From positions 248,001-312,000 of the forward strand of contig SKCR01023417.1 in NCBI GenBank assembly GCA_019454045.1: a stretch of DNA of 64,000 nucleotides, read 5' to 3'. Each line of letters begins with the position of its first letter. The first letter of the stretch is position 1. The notes beneath the pieces were generated by a model, which did no database searches, was not told the DNA's origin, and saw only the letters and a list, made by a program, of their open reading frames with translations. This DNA is from Zanthoxylum bungeanum. Its lineage: Eukaryota > Streptophyta > Magnoliopsida > Sapindales > Rutaceae. The position numbers and the translations under genes are program-made. This document shows positions 22,319 to 35,731 of the stretch, in pieces.

Positions 22319-24925
22319 TATTAGGGTTGGTGCTCGGAGTGCCAATCCGGATCGTATTTATATCCGATTCATGAATACAAACAATTCATTTTTCCATAAT
22401 ATTACTTATTTATGGTAGTACTTCTTGCTTTTATATATATATTCGATCTAATTACGATTAGATTGAAACTAAATATGATTTAGTGATATACATATATTAG
22501 ACAAAGACCCGATAATATATAATATAGTGCACAGTTACAAAGCAGTTTGTAATTGACATTGGGAAGTGTCACTACTAGAAGTATATTATCAAATAAAGTT
22601 CCTGGTCAAGATTTACTAACACGGGTCGGTTAGTAAAATCCACCGAGACCAGTACACGTCGTATATCGAGACTTGGTCCGATGGTTTATCCCAATGAACC
22701 ATGAGTCTGAGGAGACTCGTATAGACACGTAGGTGTTTATATTGGATAAACATTGAACGACTCACCGAAGATTTCCTAATAGATGGTACACCAACGTCAA
22801 TATGAATCTTCTCGGGTCAAGTGAGTATAGTGATCATTCGACTTGAGATACCATTGTGGATGTATGAGGTATCCTCCATACTTTGATGGCAGTCACGTCA
22901 CCGATCTATTTAGATTAGACCTCTACCTATTCGTTGGGTGTGGACTGATCCTCAGAATATCCTGTGCGTATCAATATAGGATCTGTCAGTTATGTGTACA
23001 AAGCATATGTATTCAATGTGCAATTAGTAATCTGTTAAATCAATGGGACCGTGGTACACTGTAGAAGTAAGTTCTAAGTGTTAGTAAGAGATTGTTAATA
23101 CAATCGTCGACGAGATTATATCTATAAAGATTTGACGTTTTTATCTATATATCTGGGATAATCCGAATACTTGTGACGGATGGATAATACGTATACGATG
23201 ACCTCGACCTGTATGATTCAACGAGTTTATCTATGGTCGTCATAATTTATGGGTGGGTAGATTATGGACACGAAATTGGATTTTGTGACGGATATGCCTG
23301 AATCTAGAGAGTCTCACTAATGAAACATACTCGTAGAGCACTAGGGCAACTATTATAAATAATATTGATTATTTATAAATCGTTTAACGGTTAAACGAAA
23401 AATGCATGCTTAAAGAGTTACCCGGCCTTTTTCTAATTAGTGTGTATTTAGATTAAATACTTGATTTTATTAAATGCACATTAATTGTTTGTCAAATAAA
23501 GTATTTAACATGTGTTCCAAATATATGTATTATGAAATATTTAATGTAAATATGATACATGTATTTAGATATTTGTATTAAGTAATTATCTAATTATTTA
23601 ATTATTAAATAATTAGAATTATTTAATATGTTTATCTTTTTCATTATTATGCTTTTAAATGGCTAATTTTGATTGGTGCACATGTATTTTTGCTTTTTGA
23701 AAATGGTAGTTTTTTTTTACTTTAAATTCTTTTAATTTGATTAAAAAATTGAAAAATCAAAAATTACCATTTTAACCTTGTCAAAGTCGGCCAACCCTAG
23801 ATATAAATGTTATCTTTTTTCATTTGCTTCAATTTGATAACCTAAGCCTCCAAAAATATCACAAAAAAAGGTTGAGAGAAAAAGAAAGGAAAAAAAGAAG
23901 ATTTGAAGAAAACTTGAATCAAAGTAAGTTTTTTCAATTCCTTTTCAACTAGAAAAATATTTCTAGGGTTCCAAGCTTTAACATATGATGTATGAATTTT
24001 TTTTCTACTACTTTTAGTATGCGATATTGGTGTTGGAAGCTTAAATGAAAGATGTTAGCATGCATGTTAAGAAAGAATGCTTATAAAGTGTTATTAAGCT
24101 TTCTTTTAATCATTAGATGATTTGGTTGTCATTCTAGAGTTGCTTAGCCACTCATAAATGACCTAGAATTGTTCTTGAGTTGTTTAATGGTGGCGAGACT
24201 TGTTTGGTGTGGTAAGGATTGAATTAAAGTGTTTAATTTGTTTAATTTGGTGTAATTTGTCAATTTATGGAAATTTTAAAATTAGGGTTCATAAACCTTT
24301 CCAAATTTGGGACTTTTCATATATATGTTGTAATTTGATGTATATTTGATGTATATTAAATTTGGGATTGATTGGATTTGATCTTGACATGTTTTCGAAC
24401 TAAAAATGACCAAATTGCAAATCCTAGAAAATTAAGGGACCTCTCGGCAATTTGGAAAAAAAATGTTTTCTTGAATTTCAATATGCATTTTCTTGTATAA
24501 GACATGTATAAATCATTTTGGTAGTGATTTGGAATAACCTAATTATGTATTTGACAAATTAGGACTAAAATGATCAAAATATAAAGTTTAGGGGTATTTT
24601 CGTAATTTCTGAAAAAATCTGGAAAATTTTTCGGATTTCTGTTTTAATTTATATTTTATGTACAAATTATTTTGGTTGTGATTGGAAATCACCTAGGCTT
24701 GTTTTGATCAACTTAGGACTAAAATGATTAAAATGGAAAGTTTTGGGGTTGTATGGTAATTTACTGAAATTATGATTTCTGGGTTAAAAATTTCTGTTTT
24801 TGAGTATTGAGTGATTAAAATAAATAAGTTTATTTTAATTACCCAAGAAAAATTAAAGAAATGAGAAAATTTAATTTTCCCGCATTCCGCTGCGTAACCC
24901 GAGTATTTTGCCCAAAACCCCAACA
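22319..24925 (+). mobile_element. 3' LTR of the family-B element
   Basis: Starts TATTAGGG (mutated from TGTTAG) and ends CCCCAACA. Collinear with 15503-18102 throughout with scattered substitutions and small indels. Confidence 0.9.
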
Positions 24926-24930
24926 TATAC

Positions 24931-25033
24931 CCCTTCCCTTATGCCATTTGAAGCTTAGAGACTCATCCTTCTAATTTAGAGGACATGTCTCTTCATCCTT
25001 GTGCCTTTCTTATAAGGCACTACTTAAGAGACA
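24931..25033 (-). mobile_element. Family-C Copia 3' LTR, proximal part (minus strand)
   Basis: Continuation of the LTR that starts at 15061, after the TATAC target duplication of the family-B element. Ends GAGACA followed by the complement of a purine tract (25034-25047). Confidence 0.75.
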
Positions 25034-25645
25034 TATCTCTCCCACTTATACTATTAGAGGATTTACAACAATCGACCACAATTCACTAATATTAATGCAG
25101 ACACTTAAGAGAGTTTCCGTGATATAAGATTGTATCGAAATAGGTAGCTTATGCCTTGAACCTTTCCTAGTGAATGGCAAACATATTTACTTGCTGAACC
25201 AGTGACCCATAGTCTTGAATTGTTCCGCTGTTGGTGTAAACCAAGACAATTGCCAACACACAACTTTACTTCGACCATTTCTCGTTCTACGGTTGTGTTC
25301 ATTTCAACCATGAATATTGGTCATGGATTCATCAAATACTTTAGGGAATTCAGCCATTAAAAACTCCCATAGAAGCGGCCTCACTTCTTACTTGAAATAT
25401 GTGATCTACTATAAAGAGGTAATATGCCTTTACCCTCATTAGGACTCTTCTCCTAATATAATGATCAATAAAAGCCTTAGTTTATCCTAACCTTGACAGA
25501 CAACATTCTGCATCATTACAGAAATGGGAAAGAGTATAAAACTCTAGAGTGCTTTTTTTGAATTGCACAAAGTTTCAGTTGTCCCTTTTAAACCTAGATC
25601 TTGGGATCTCCAATCAGCTAGTTTGGGTTTCCACAGTGACAATTC

Positions 25646-25993
25646 TTAATTTATAGGCTTTACGCTCATACCCCTCGATAACTTCTCAACTTTCTCTCTA
25701 GGTAAACCTTTAGTAAGTGGATCCACTAGATTTTCCTTTGAATTGACATAATCTATCGAAATTATGCCACTTGAGAGCAGTTGTCGTATGGTATTATGTA
25801 TATGATGTATGTGTCGAGACTTACCATTATACATTGCACTTTGGACTGTCCCAATAGCCGATTGACTATCAAAATGTATTCTTATCACCGGCACTGGTTT
25901 TGGCCAATTTGGAATATCCTCTAGGAAATTTCGAAGCCATTTCGCTTCTTCCGCTGTTTTATCTAATGCTATGAACTCTGATTCCATAGTAGA
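25646..25993 (-). pseudogene. Family-C Copia RNase H, C-terminal part
   Basis: Reading on the minus strand gives STMESEFIALDKTAEEAKWL, then HFDSQSAIGTVQSAMYNGKS, RHIHHIHNTIRQLLSSG and DYVNSKENLVDPLTKGLPRE, the typical end of a plant Copia polyprotein. It stays open for about 115 codons but loses everything upstream to the family-B LTR that starts at 25997. Between it and the LTR (25048-25640) is untranslated 3' sequence. The few residues before STMES come from the inserted LTR. Confidence 0.92.
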
Positions 25994-25996
25994 CCG

Positions 25997-28900
25997 TGTT
26001 AGGGTTGGTACTTGGAGCGCTAATCTGGATCGTATTAATGTCCGTTTCATGAATACGAACAATATATTTTTTTTCCATAATATTACATATTATTGGTTGC
26101 ACCTCTTGTTTTTATATACATATTCAATCTGATTACGATTAGATTGAAACTAAATCTAATTTAGTGATAAGTATATATTAGACAAAGACCCCGAGATTTA
26201 CAATATAGTGCGCAGTTACAACGTAGTTTGTAATTGACATTGAGAAGTGTCACTATAAGTTGTATATTCTCAAACAAAGTTCCTGGTCAAGATTTACTGA
26301 CACTGGTCGGTTAGTAAAATCCGCTGAGACCAGTACATGTCGTATATCGGGACTTGGTCCGATGGTTTATCCCAATGAACCATGAGTCTCGGGAGACTCG
26401 TATAGACGTGTAGGTGTTTATTTGATAAACACTGAATGACTTACTGAATATTTCCTAATAGATGGTACACCAACGTCAATATGAATCTTCTCGAGTCGAG
26501 TAGCATATTGGTTCTTCGACTTGAGATACCATTGTGGATATATGAGACATCCTCCACACTTTGATGGCAGTCAAGTCACCGATCTATTCAGATCAGACCT
26601 CCGCATGCTCGTTGGATGTGGAACCATGCTTATGATATCCTGTGAGTATCAGATAGAATCCGTCAGTCTTGTATACAGGGCATATATATCCTGTACGTGT
26701 TTACGATCTAGTAAATCTATGGTCGTGGTATACTTCGGAAGCGAGTTCCGAGTGTTATTTAGAGATCGTAAATTTGAAAGTCAGCTATATTTTACCTTAG
26801 GGATTTGATGTTTTTTTCTATATCCCCGGTATAATATTGATAGCTTGTGACAGATGTATTATACGTATGCAATGACCTCAACTTACATAGTTTAGCGGGA
26901 TTATCCGTGGTCGTCATAATTTACGAGTGGGTGAATTATGGACATGAAATTTGATTCCGTGACGGATAAACCTAAACTTAGAGAGTCCCACAATATGAAG
27001 TGTACTCGTTGAGCACTTGGGTAACGCGTTATGAATAATACAAATTATTTATAATACTTTATCAAATTAAATGAGTTAATTCGAATCGTTTAAGGGTTAA
27101 ACGAAAAATACATGCATAAGGGGCATTTCAGTTATTTCCTAATTAATGTGTAATTATATTTAATATATGATTTTATTAAATACACATTAATTAATTTTCA
27201 AATAAGATATTTGACATATATCATAAATGTTGGACAATTATGACCCATAGCATCACTATTTGTAAAGAATATGGTGTTCTTGTACAAATTAACTATGTGA
27301 CAAAAGAAATTGCTCTTTTATCATTTTGTAATTGGATTACTTGGATATATAAATGATAAAAGTCCATATGATTAGTACCAGATTAATAAGATATGAGACA
27401 ATATTAATCCACGAAAGGTTTAATCATTAAATATCCATAGTCGTAGTATTATCGAGACTGGACATCGATAATGCAGAATAGGCTAGTATTGCACTTGTGC
27501 GCGTTATGGAAGCTTAACGGCATACTTATCATATATTTAAGTATTGGATACTTATGCAAGTGTGATATGAGGTTCTGTTAGCCGTTGGACCGAGAACAGC
27601 TTCGCTCTGGATAGACCCCTCGGAGTCCCATTGGTATTATGACTATGTGTCTATGGGAATCCAAATCAGGGTAGGTGTATCTGGTCTTAACCTGAGACTT
27701 ACATCGCTAATACTTGCGACAATCAGTACGCTTTGGTTTTGGTCATCCGGAGCTTTAACAGGTTCTGTGTACACCACTTCTGGGTTTACTGAGATTCGTA
27801 GTGTATTGGGTGTGATGTCAAGATGGAAGTATCACTTCAGTCATATGGAGATGATGATCACGCATGATACATAACTAGTACTCTTAAATGATGCAGCTAT
27901 TGGGATAGTATGACTAGGTCATGATTATCCGATTACAGAGACTAGTTACTAGTGATCCGATATATGCTTCGTACGGGGCAGACACAATTACAGCCCTAGG
28001 CCTAGCATGTGACATTCGATACTGGATCGCAATACGCAATACATAGTATACTATGCTTGATATAGATTATATATTCTTTGTTGAATATTTCTGGAGAATT
28101 GGGTAGGCACGTTGCTTTGCTAGAAGCCAACCATGTCTTGTAAATCGGTAAGAACGTGGTACCGGGTACGCACGTGTTCGGATAGTCCGATTACCGTATT
28201 TACTGCCAACATATCCAAGGATCTCTTGGGTCGATTCCCAAAGATTCACCGATGACATTTGACTCGAACAGAATTAATCTGGGATTAATTATGAGAGAGA
28301 AAATTAATCTGGGATTAATTATTATTGAAAGAATTAATCTGGGATTAATTGCAGTAAGAATTTATCTGGGATTAAATTCGACTAGAAGAGAGAACGCGAT
28401 TAATTTGGAATTAATCGGCAAAATAAATTTAATAGTTAAATTGGATTTTACTATTTAATTTATTTAATTGGGCTAAAATAATATACTGGATATATTAATT
28501 GAAATTGGATTTCAATAAGGAATTAAAATTGGACTTTAATTCAAGCGAACGAATTAATTTGGAATTAATTCGTAAGCGACTTTCGTAATAATTTTGCTAG
28601 GCATTATTATTTAATTAAATTGGATTTAATTAAGTCGCGACGGAAAATTCATTTAATCGGATTAAACGAACCCGGGCCCAAAGTGTGTTGTACAAACCAA
28701 CTTGAATTTGGAATTCAAAATTGGGTGGGACCCACAACTCACATCACATGTCTATTTGTGATGGTGGTAGTTGGGAATAGTAATTGGATTATTTAAACCA
28801 ACACACCAACCAAGTCAACACAACTATTCATCATCTCTCTTTCTTCTCACTTGGGCGTGAACTTGCTCCCTCTCTTCTTGAATGTTTGTTGCAAAATTTC

Positions 28901-30307
28901 AACTTGCTAGCACATGGAGAGTCAAAAGAAGGTGATAGGGAAACTCACCCTTGGGTTTGAAATTCAACATTAAGCTTGGAGCTTCCTACATCCGTTGGAA
29001 ATTTCAAATTCCATAACCGATCAATGTAAGTTTTTTTCGTAAACTTTCTTGATAAATTCACACGCAAATCATGATTTAGAGATCCTTGGCATGTCTAGGA
29101 CACTAACAATAAAAATATGTATTTTAATTATTTAAAGTAAATATGATACATATATTTTGATATTTGTATTTAAGTAATTATTTAATTATTAAATAATTAA
29201 AGTAATTAAAATATAAATATCTAAAGTGATATTTAATGTCAGGAAATGATTAAAGTGTAAATATTTGACTTATTTATATTTTTGATTAAAGGTTGTAGTT
29301 ATCAATGTGAGTTTGATAACTTGATGGCTTGATATTTGTTTTTGATTAAATAAATTTCAAAATGACCTTTTTGCCCCCAAATTTCGGCCAACCCTAGTAT
29401 TTAAAGTTAAAATTTTATTTTCTATTTAATAAAAACTCCATGGCCGAATATATCTCCATTAAAAGGCTCCCAAATATTTCTTGAAGAAACTTGTAGAGAA
29501 AGTGAAGAAATAAAAAAGAAAGCTTAAGGAAGTTATGAGATTTTGAGGTAATCTTCAATATTCTTAAGCTTAGAAAGTTTTTTTTTCTTATTCTTGAGTA
29601 TCTAGAATGGTTCTAGGGTTTCCTCCTTTCTTAAATTTTGGGGCTTTTCGATTTGAAGGATGGATTTTGAGGCTAGATATTTGTGTGAAGTTAGATTGAA
29701 TAATATTAGTGTAATATTAGTTCAATTTTATCATTTGACAACTTGTTACCATTCTAGAGTGTTAATACCACTCTTATAACTCCTAGAATTATTCTTTAGT
29801 TCGTCATTGGTGGAGACTTTGACTGGTGTTAATATTAATATGATTAATGTTGAGAAAATTGGATTTAAAGCATGAAAAATGATAATTTTTGGTCCCTGGT
29901 CAGACTTGGAAATTCTCGAAATTTGGTGATGCAAAATATGTTATTTAAATATATTGGATGTGTAATGGGCATTAGAATAATTTCTAGAAATTATTTCTGA
30001 TTGAAAATATACGAAAACGCCGAAAAACGGCGTTACCTGGTGAGTTTCGGGCTTACCGGGTGATGGCTGTCCAAACAATGAATTGGTCACTATTTGGGCA
30101 GTTCATTGGTCACTGTTTAGGCAGTCCATGAACTGCCCAAGTACTATTGGGGCTGACCTAGGCAGCCCTCATGTGTATTGGGAGATCGGTTCAGACAAAA
30201 ACATGTTTTATGTTATTTTACGGAAAAACGTTTTCGTAAAATATTTGTGGTGTTTCTAAATTATTTATGTCGTTATTTTTTATTGAATAAATATGCTTAG
30301 GTGAAAT
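25997..30307 (+). mobile_element. Family-B-related LTR, split by a solo LTR
   Basis: Starts TGTTAGGG inside the family-C RNase H gene. It is collinear with the family-B LTR (for example 26520-26840 with 16020-16330) up to 27227, then continues from 29114 after the family-A solo LTR. The last few hundred bases (29940-30307) diverge, and the CCAACA end is not found, so it may be truncated by the next copy at 30308. Confidence 0.75.
27228..29108 (+). mobile_element. Family-A Copia solo LTR (A2)
   Basis: A 1881-bp LTR, TGTTGGAC to CACTAACA, flanked by TSD ATAAA (27223-27227 and 29109-29113), with no PBS or interior: a solo LTR left by recombination between two LTRs. It contains the palindrome series (28262-28650), here nearly all with TGG centres. 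No gene. Confidence 0.92.
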
Positions 30308-30800
30308 TGTTAGGGTTGGTGCTCTGAGCGCCAATTTCTTATGTATTTCCCTGTAAATACTCTTGTATATATTTTATTAATGAATAAAATAAACAGTTTC
30401 TATAATATAAATTCTTTTATTATATGGTAAAGACGTAAATGACCAAAGAGTGATTGGTTATGATACAGTTGCAAAAGCGTCGCAACTGACATTGAGCAGT
30501 ATCATAACAGTATCATTATTTAACTGTTCCTGGTCAAGGTTTACAATTACTTGGTCAGTAAATAAACACGCTGAGACCGGTACGTGTCGTATATTTGAAT
30601 GTTGGATTCTAATGGTTTCTCAATGAACCATGAGTCTCGGGAGACTCGTATAGACACGTAGGTGTTTATATCGGATAAAAACTAAACGACTCACTGAAGA
30701 TTCTTAATAGATGGTACACCAACGTCAATAAGAATCTTCTCGGGTTGAGTGAGCATAGTGATCCTTTAACTTGAGATACCGATTTGAATATATGAGGTAT
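30308..30800 (+). mobile_element. Second family-B-like LTR, 5' fragment
   Basis: Starts TGTTAGGGTTGGTGCTC and matches the first 550 bases of the family-B LTR with divergence. Cut at 30800 by the Gypsy LTR; the flanking bases GGTAT would be the target duplication, but its second copy was not found. Confidence 0.75.
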
Positions 30801-32684
30801 TGATCGGCGTGATCACACACGTATAACGCAAGTGCATTTATCGCTCAAGTAGTATAAAAATTATCGATCCCACGAGGACTTAATACCTAAGCTATTAATT
30901 TATGAAGCCAAATGTTTACGAGTATCTAATAGATTAGTTGTTGATTGGATGGTGATTTTAAACTAAAAAAAGTAAATAAAATAGTACGAATGTAAATTAA
31001 AGGAAAATTCAATATTATTAAACTATTTAGGGTTGTGAATCCTTCCAATATCTTTTAAAGATGAAATGGTTATCTCATGTTTGTGCAATATATTGGTTTA
31101 TTAACCTGGAACACGAAATTATGCAAAAGCCTTTGTCGATGGTCAGTGTAACCCAATTAATCATATGTCTATGTTAACCAAGTTACCTGAATTCATTACG
31201 ATTAAGTTCAAATTGTGGCTACCCCCGCCCGACAGGTATATGTCTATCTTGGAAGGAAATCTATTAAGGGTTATCTATCATTAAGGAAGATCGTGAGCTA
31301 TTAAGTCTAAGGCTGAAACCTAAAATTCCTTCGTCAAGTTTATTTAAGTTTACCACATCAATCTTATTAATGGCCAGTTAACAAGAAGCATTAAACTTAA
31401 GACATAATAAATAAACCTTTATATTACCCAAGACATGAAAAAACCTCTTTTAAACCGGTGATATTGGAATTCATCACACCCATAGATAATATGTTTAGTT
31501 ACAAAACATACTTAGGATTACTAAACACTTAAATAAACAAAACATCAAAAAAAATAACTTGGAGATAAATAAAAATAAAATTACAATAATGAAAGAAAAT
31601 GCCGGGGTTAGATGATCCACTTTTAATATTTCAAAATTAGAAATCTCCCTTATTGTCAATGTTTACCGATTAATTAATTATATTTAACCAGACCATAAAG
31701 GCAGAAATTCTATTTGTCTCAATTATGTCCAACCGACAACATAGACGGTAACAAGGTAATTACCTAAACGAACCATATAGGCGGAAACTACGTCTGGAAT
31801 GTAAAACCGACCATATAGGCGGTAAATAAGGTTGTCACCTAAACCGGACATATAGGCGGCAACTAATTAATCCAAATTTTAATTAAAATAAGGGAGATTA
31901 ATCTAATTTATTATATTAAAAGTCTCACCTTTTCACCCCTAGCAGAATTAGATTACCTGCTCATGTTGTAAATGAAAACACAAAATTTTATTAATTAAAT
32001 AAAAAGAAAATACAAGAAAACTTAAATAAATATACAAGAGACTTTTCTTTAGGTTTTCATGGAGAAATTCCTCCAAAGAAAGCATGAAAAATTTACAAAA
32101 TTTAGCTTGTTATTTATAGGCAAATCTAAAGGCTTCCACCAATTCCTCCACCAATTGCTCCACCAAACATGGCATCAAACATGACACCAAACATGTCACC
32201 ATGGTGGAAGTTTGACAATTTTTATTTTTTTATTTTTTTATTTTGAAAATGACTTAAATAATTACATATAACATACTTCCGAATGTTTTATTAATTTCGG
32301 TCATGGAAATGTCAGAATTCGAAATTATTATGAACTTCAAAGTTGTATATCTTTGAGTTTTCTTTATTCTGAAACTTGAAGCACCTCAATCCGATATCAA
32401 AGTAAAAAGTTATGTCCAAAATACGAAAATTACACAAAGTTGGAATTTCCGAAATTGTACTTCGTTAGAACACCATTTCAAGTTTCCAATCTCCAAAATC
32501 AAAATATCAAGACCAGTTTTTGCCTTTATTTGTTTCGTATTTCGTCCAGATTGATTCCATTAAGTCCCGATTTTTTTATTTGTAAAATAAACTAAAACAC
32601 ATCAAAACGTTCATAAAACTCGAGAAACTATACAAAATATTAAGTAAAAGGGGTGGTAAATAGTGATATATTTTTCGCTCATCA
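30801..32684 (-). mobile_element. 3' LTR of D2
   Basis: 1884 bp, from TGATCGG to GCTCATCA on the plus strand, related over its whole length to the D1 LTR. It carries the GGCGGTAA-type minisatellite at about 31680-31870. It is more diverged than the two D1 LTRs are from each other. Confidence 0.88.
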
Positions 32685-32697
32685 CACCCTCAAACCT
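32685..32697 (-). other. Polypurine tract of D2
   Basis: On the minus strand AGGTTTGAGGGTG precedes the TGATGAG start of the LTR, the counterpart of 5908-5919 in D1. Confidence 0.75.
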
Positions 32698-32783
32698 AAT
32701 ATTTTGCTAGTTCTCAAGCAAAACAACAAAATAAAATGCAACAAACAATTAAAATTAAACTAAGCCACTTTCTTAGGGATCAC

Positions 32784-34555
32784 TGACCGGCGTAAACACA
32801 CACGTATAACCCAAGCGCACGTATCGTTCAAGTAGTATAAAAATATCGATCCCATGAGGACTTAATTCATACTGTTGTTATTAATTGAGGGATAAGGGAA
32901 TTGATTGCTTGAATGATTTGATTTGTAGATTTGCTAAATAAATAAAAAGATAAAAAGACAAAAGAAAATACTAAGGAAAATAAAAACTCAAAGATCTAGG
33001 AGATGTAAATCATTCTAATATCTTTTAAAAGATGAAGTGATTATTTTAAGTTTGTGTAATAAATCAGTTTACTAACCTGGAACATGAATTTATGTGAAAG
33101 CATCTGTCGATGGTCAGACACAAATAACCAGTTTAATCCAATTGAACCATATGTCTATGTCAACCAAATTATCCGGATTCATTAAGTTTAAGTTCTAATT
33201 ATGGCTACCCCCGCCCAACAGGTATATGTCTATCTTGTAAGGAAATCTATTAAAGGGTTATCTATCCTCAAGGAAGATCGTGTGCTATTAAGTCAAAGGT
33301 TGAAACCTAAAATCCATATGTCTAGTTCATTTTAGATTTACCACATTAATCTTATTGGTGATCAAACAACAAGAAGCATTTAAGACTTAATAAGTAAACC
33401 TTTAAATTACTCAAATTATAAAATAACCTCTTATAAACCGGTGATATTAGATTTCATCACAACCTAGAAAACTAACTTAGTTATAACACATAGTTAGTAC
33501 AAATAAAAAAAAAACATAAAAATTACTAAAAAGTAAATGCAGGAAAATAAATAAAATGCTAAGGTAAAAGGAAATAACTTCTAGTATTTACTATTTAGAT
33601 ATCTCCCATAAAATAATATATAATCTTGTGATATTTAAACAACCGTCCAGAATGGCGGTATCCTGATTAAGTCAAATTCAAATATACCAGCCATAAGGCG
33701 GAACAAAAATATAAACTTAAACCAACCGTCCAGTATGGCGGTACCCTCATTAAGTCAGGTTTAACCAATTTAAATTGAATAACCAACCGTCCAGAATGGC
33801 GGTATCCTTTATTAAGTCAGGTTTTAAATAGTTTATATATTATATTTTAAGGGAGATTAATCTAAATAGCAAAAGTAAAAGTATTACCTTATTACCTCAG
33901 CATAGAGAAGTTACCTACTCATGGATGGATATAATTACTACTACAAAGCGTAAATAAAACTGAATATAAGAAGAAAATAAGAAGAACTCTCTTTTATTTA
34001 TAAGGATTTCAGAGGATGAGGTACATTGAAATTAAGAAATTCAAAATCAATTTATAGGCAAAAAAATCTAATTTTTTATTATTATTTTTCTGATTTTTCT
34101 GATTTTATTATTTTATTATTTTTTTTGGATCGCTGAATTTTCGACAAGTGGCATGGTGGCTAAAAAAAATGGCTCGTTGAATTTTTGACATGTGGCATGC
34201 GGTGCAATTACCAAAATACCCTCGGTGTCGGGACGCCCAAAATTACCAAAATATCCTTTTTGCCAAATTTCACAGTTTTGCTCCAAATCACCTCCAGAAT
34301 GTCCTGAAACTTTATTTTGGTGTCGGGATGCCCAAAATTACCAAAATACCCTTTGTGTCGGGACGCCCAAAATTACCAAAATACCATTTGTTTGTTTTTT
34401 TGTCTGTTTTAGCCCCAATTTGTCTCCAATGCTTTCCAAACTTTATTTATCTGCAAAATAACACAAAATACATCAAAACGTTCACAAAACTCAAGAAACT
34501 ATACAAAATATTAAGTTAAATGAGTGGGAAATAGTGATACATTTATCACTCATCA
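32784..34555 (-). mobile_element. Family-D solo LTR nested in D2
   Basis: 1772 bp from TGACCGG to CACTCATCA, flanked by TSD ATCAC (32779-32783 and 34556-34560). The D2 3' region reads on correctly when it is removed. It has the LTR minisatellite (33640-33800) and a three-unit GTGTCGGGACGCCC repeat (34225-34375). Frames at 34190-34519 come from that repeat and are not genes. Confidence 0.92.
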
Positions 34556-34560
34556 ATCAC

Positions 34561-35646
34561 GGTTGTATTTAGCGTATGCAACAAGCCTTTAAACCCCTAG
34601 GTGTCCCTAGTGGACGAGTTGTAGTCTCGTGAGGGCTTACAGTGATGATACCCACAAACGTCAATCTAATGCACACAAAGAAAAGAGACAAGAGAACAGA
34701 GAATAAACAAGTTAGTGATTAAACAAGTGAAACTTCTTATCGAAGTTAGTAGTTGTTTTCTTTCTTTATAAATTACCAAATAAGTAAATTCTCTGATTAT
34801 TTTTACCATTCTTCATATACACAACCAACAAGGTATTAATCAAATCATTGTGCCCACAATATTCACAAGTGTAGTTGAAAATAAATTAATATTTTTGTCA
34901 TAAAGTTAAACCAGAATTCACACCTTTTTTTGGCAATGGAATTTTTTTTTATTTTTATATATACAATATCTTCCATCCATGTAGCGATTTTTGGGTCAGT
35001 GACTCCCAAGCCAGTTGGCTTTAGGGCACTAGGTGTTAAGACACCCTTACAGACTTAATTACTCGGATTTCAGATATTTTTTTTTTCATAACATCTTTGA
35101 TCCATATAGCGAGCTTTGGGCCAGTGACTACCAAACCAGTTGGTTTTAGGGCACTAGGTGTTAAGACACCCATACAAACTTAATTATTCGGATCTCAGAT
35201 GTGTTTTTTTTAAATGCTTCCTCCAATTAAACTAGAGCACTGAATATTACAAACTTTTCACTTACAACTCATGGTCCTATGTTACCATGCATGTTGATAA
35301 TACTTGTCAACTGAGCATATGAAGATCCAATTTAATCAGTATTATTGAGAATTCACAAATTAAATAATTCAAAAGGAAATAAACAAAAATTAACTAGTTA
35401 CGAAATAGGTTGAGATACATCTCAGGAGTGGAAATTCCTTACATATTTATCTAACACCAATTTCACCTGATTAGTCAAGTTCAAAAACACAAAAACAAAA
35501 AATATTTTTAATTTTTTCTAAAAAGTTTTTAAAATTTTTATTTTTATTTTTTTGAAAATTTTTGACTAAAAATCAAATAAAAACAACACAACAATAAAAT
35601 ATTTACAAGATACTAGTTAACTATTCCCCTCCCCAAACCTATTTGA
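34561..35646 (-). other. 3' non-coding region of D2
   Basis: Inverted counterpart of 4648-5907, with the same conserved block near the LTR (34560-34640) and the same two-unit tandem repeat (34963-35201). AT-rich and non-coding. Confidence 0.7.
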
Positions 35647-35664
35647 GACATTGTCCCCAATGTC
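35647..35664. repeat. Inverted repeat GACATTG-TCCC-CAATGTC
   Basis: Same hairpin as 4630-4647, here 67 bases beyond the LOG stop codon (on the minus strand the loop reads GGGA). Conservation between copies contrasts with the diverged bases around it. Confidence 0.8.
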
Positions 35665-35731
35665 TAAAAAATATGAGAAAAGTTTAGAAAACAATACATG
35701 GTTAGCTAAAATTCTACATCTAAAAAGAAAA

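Larger units (their letters stand above)
15503..24925 (+). mobile_element. Family-B Copia retrotransposon, complete but decayed
   Basis: Bounded by TSD TATAC (15498-15502 and 24926-24930) and inserted in the family-C LTR. Two LTRs of 2.6 kb (15503-18102 and 22319-24925), a PBS at 18107 and a purine tract at 22304-22318 define it. The 4.2-kb interior has no long open frame. The LTRs differ at many positions, so this is an old copy, clearly older than D1. Confidence 0.9.

Noticed and set aside
27647..27874. Recurrent frame at 27647, 49879 and (minus) 39475
   Set aside because: Family-A LTR shadow; the opposite strand is equally open.
34190..34519. Two overlapping frames with repeated ITKI/PKLPKY
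   Set aside because: Products of the three-unit GTGTCGGGACGCCC repeat in the solo LTR.
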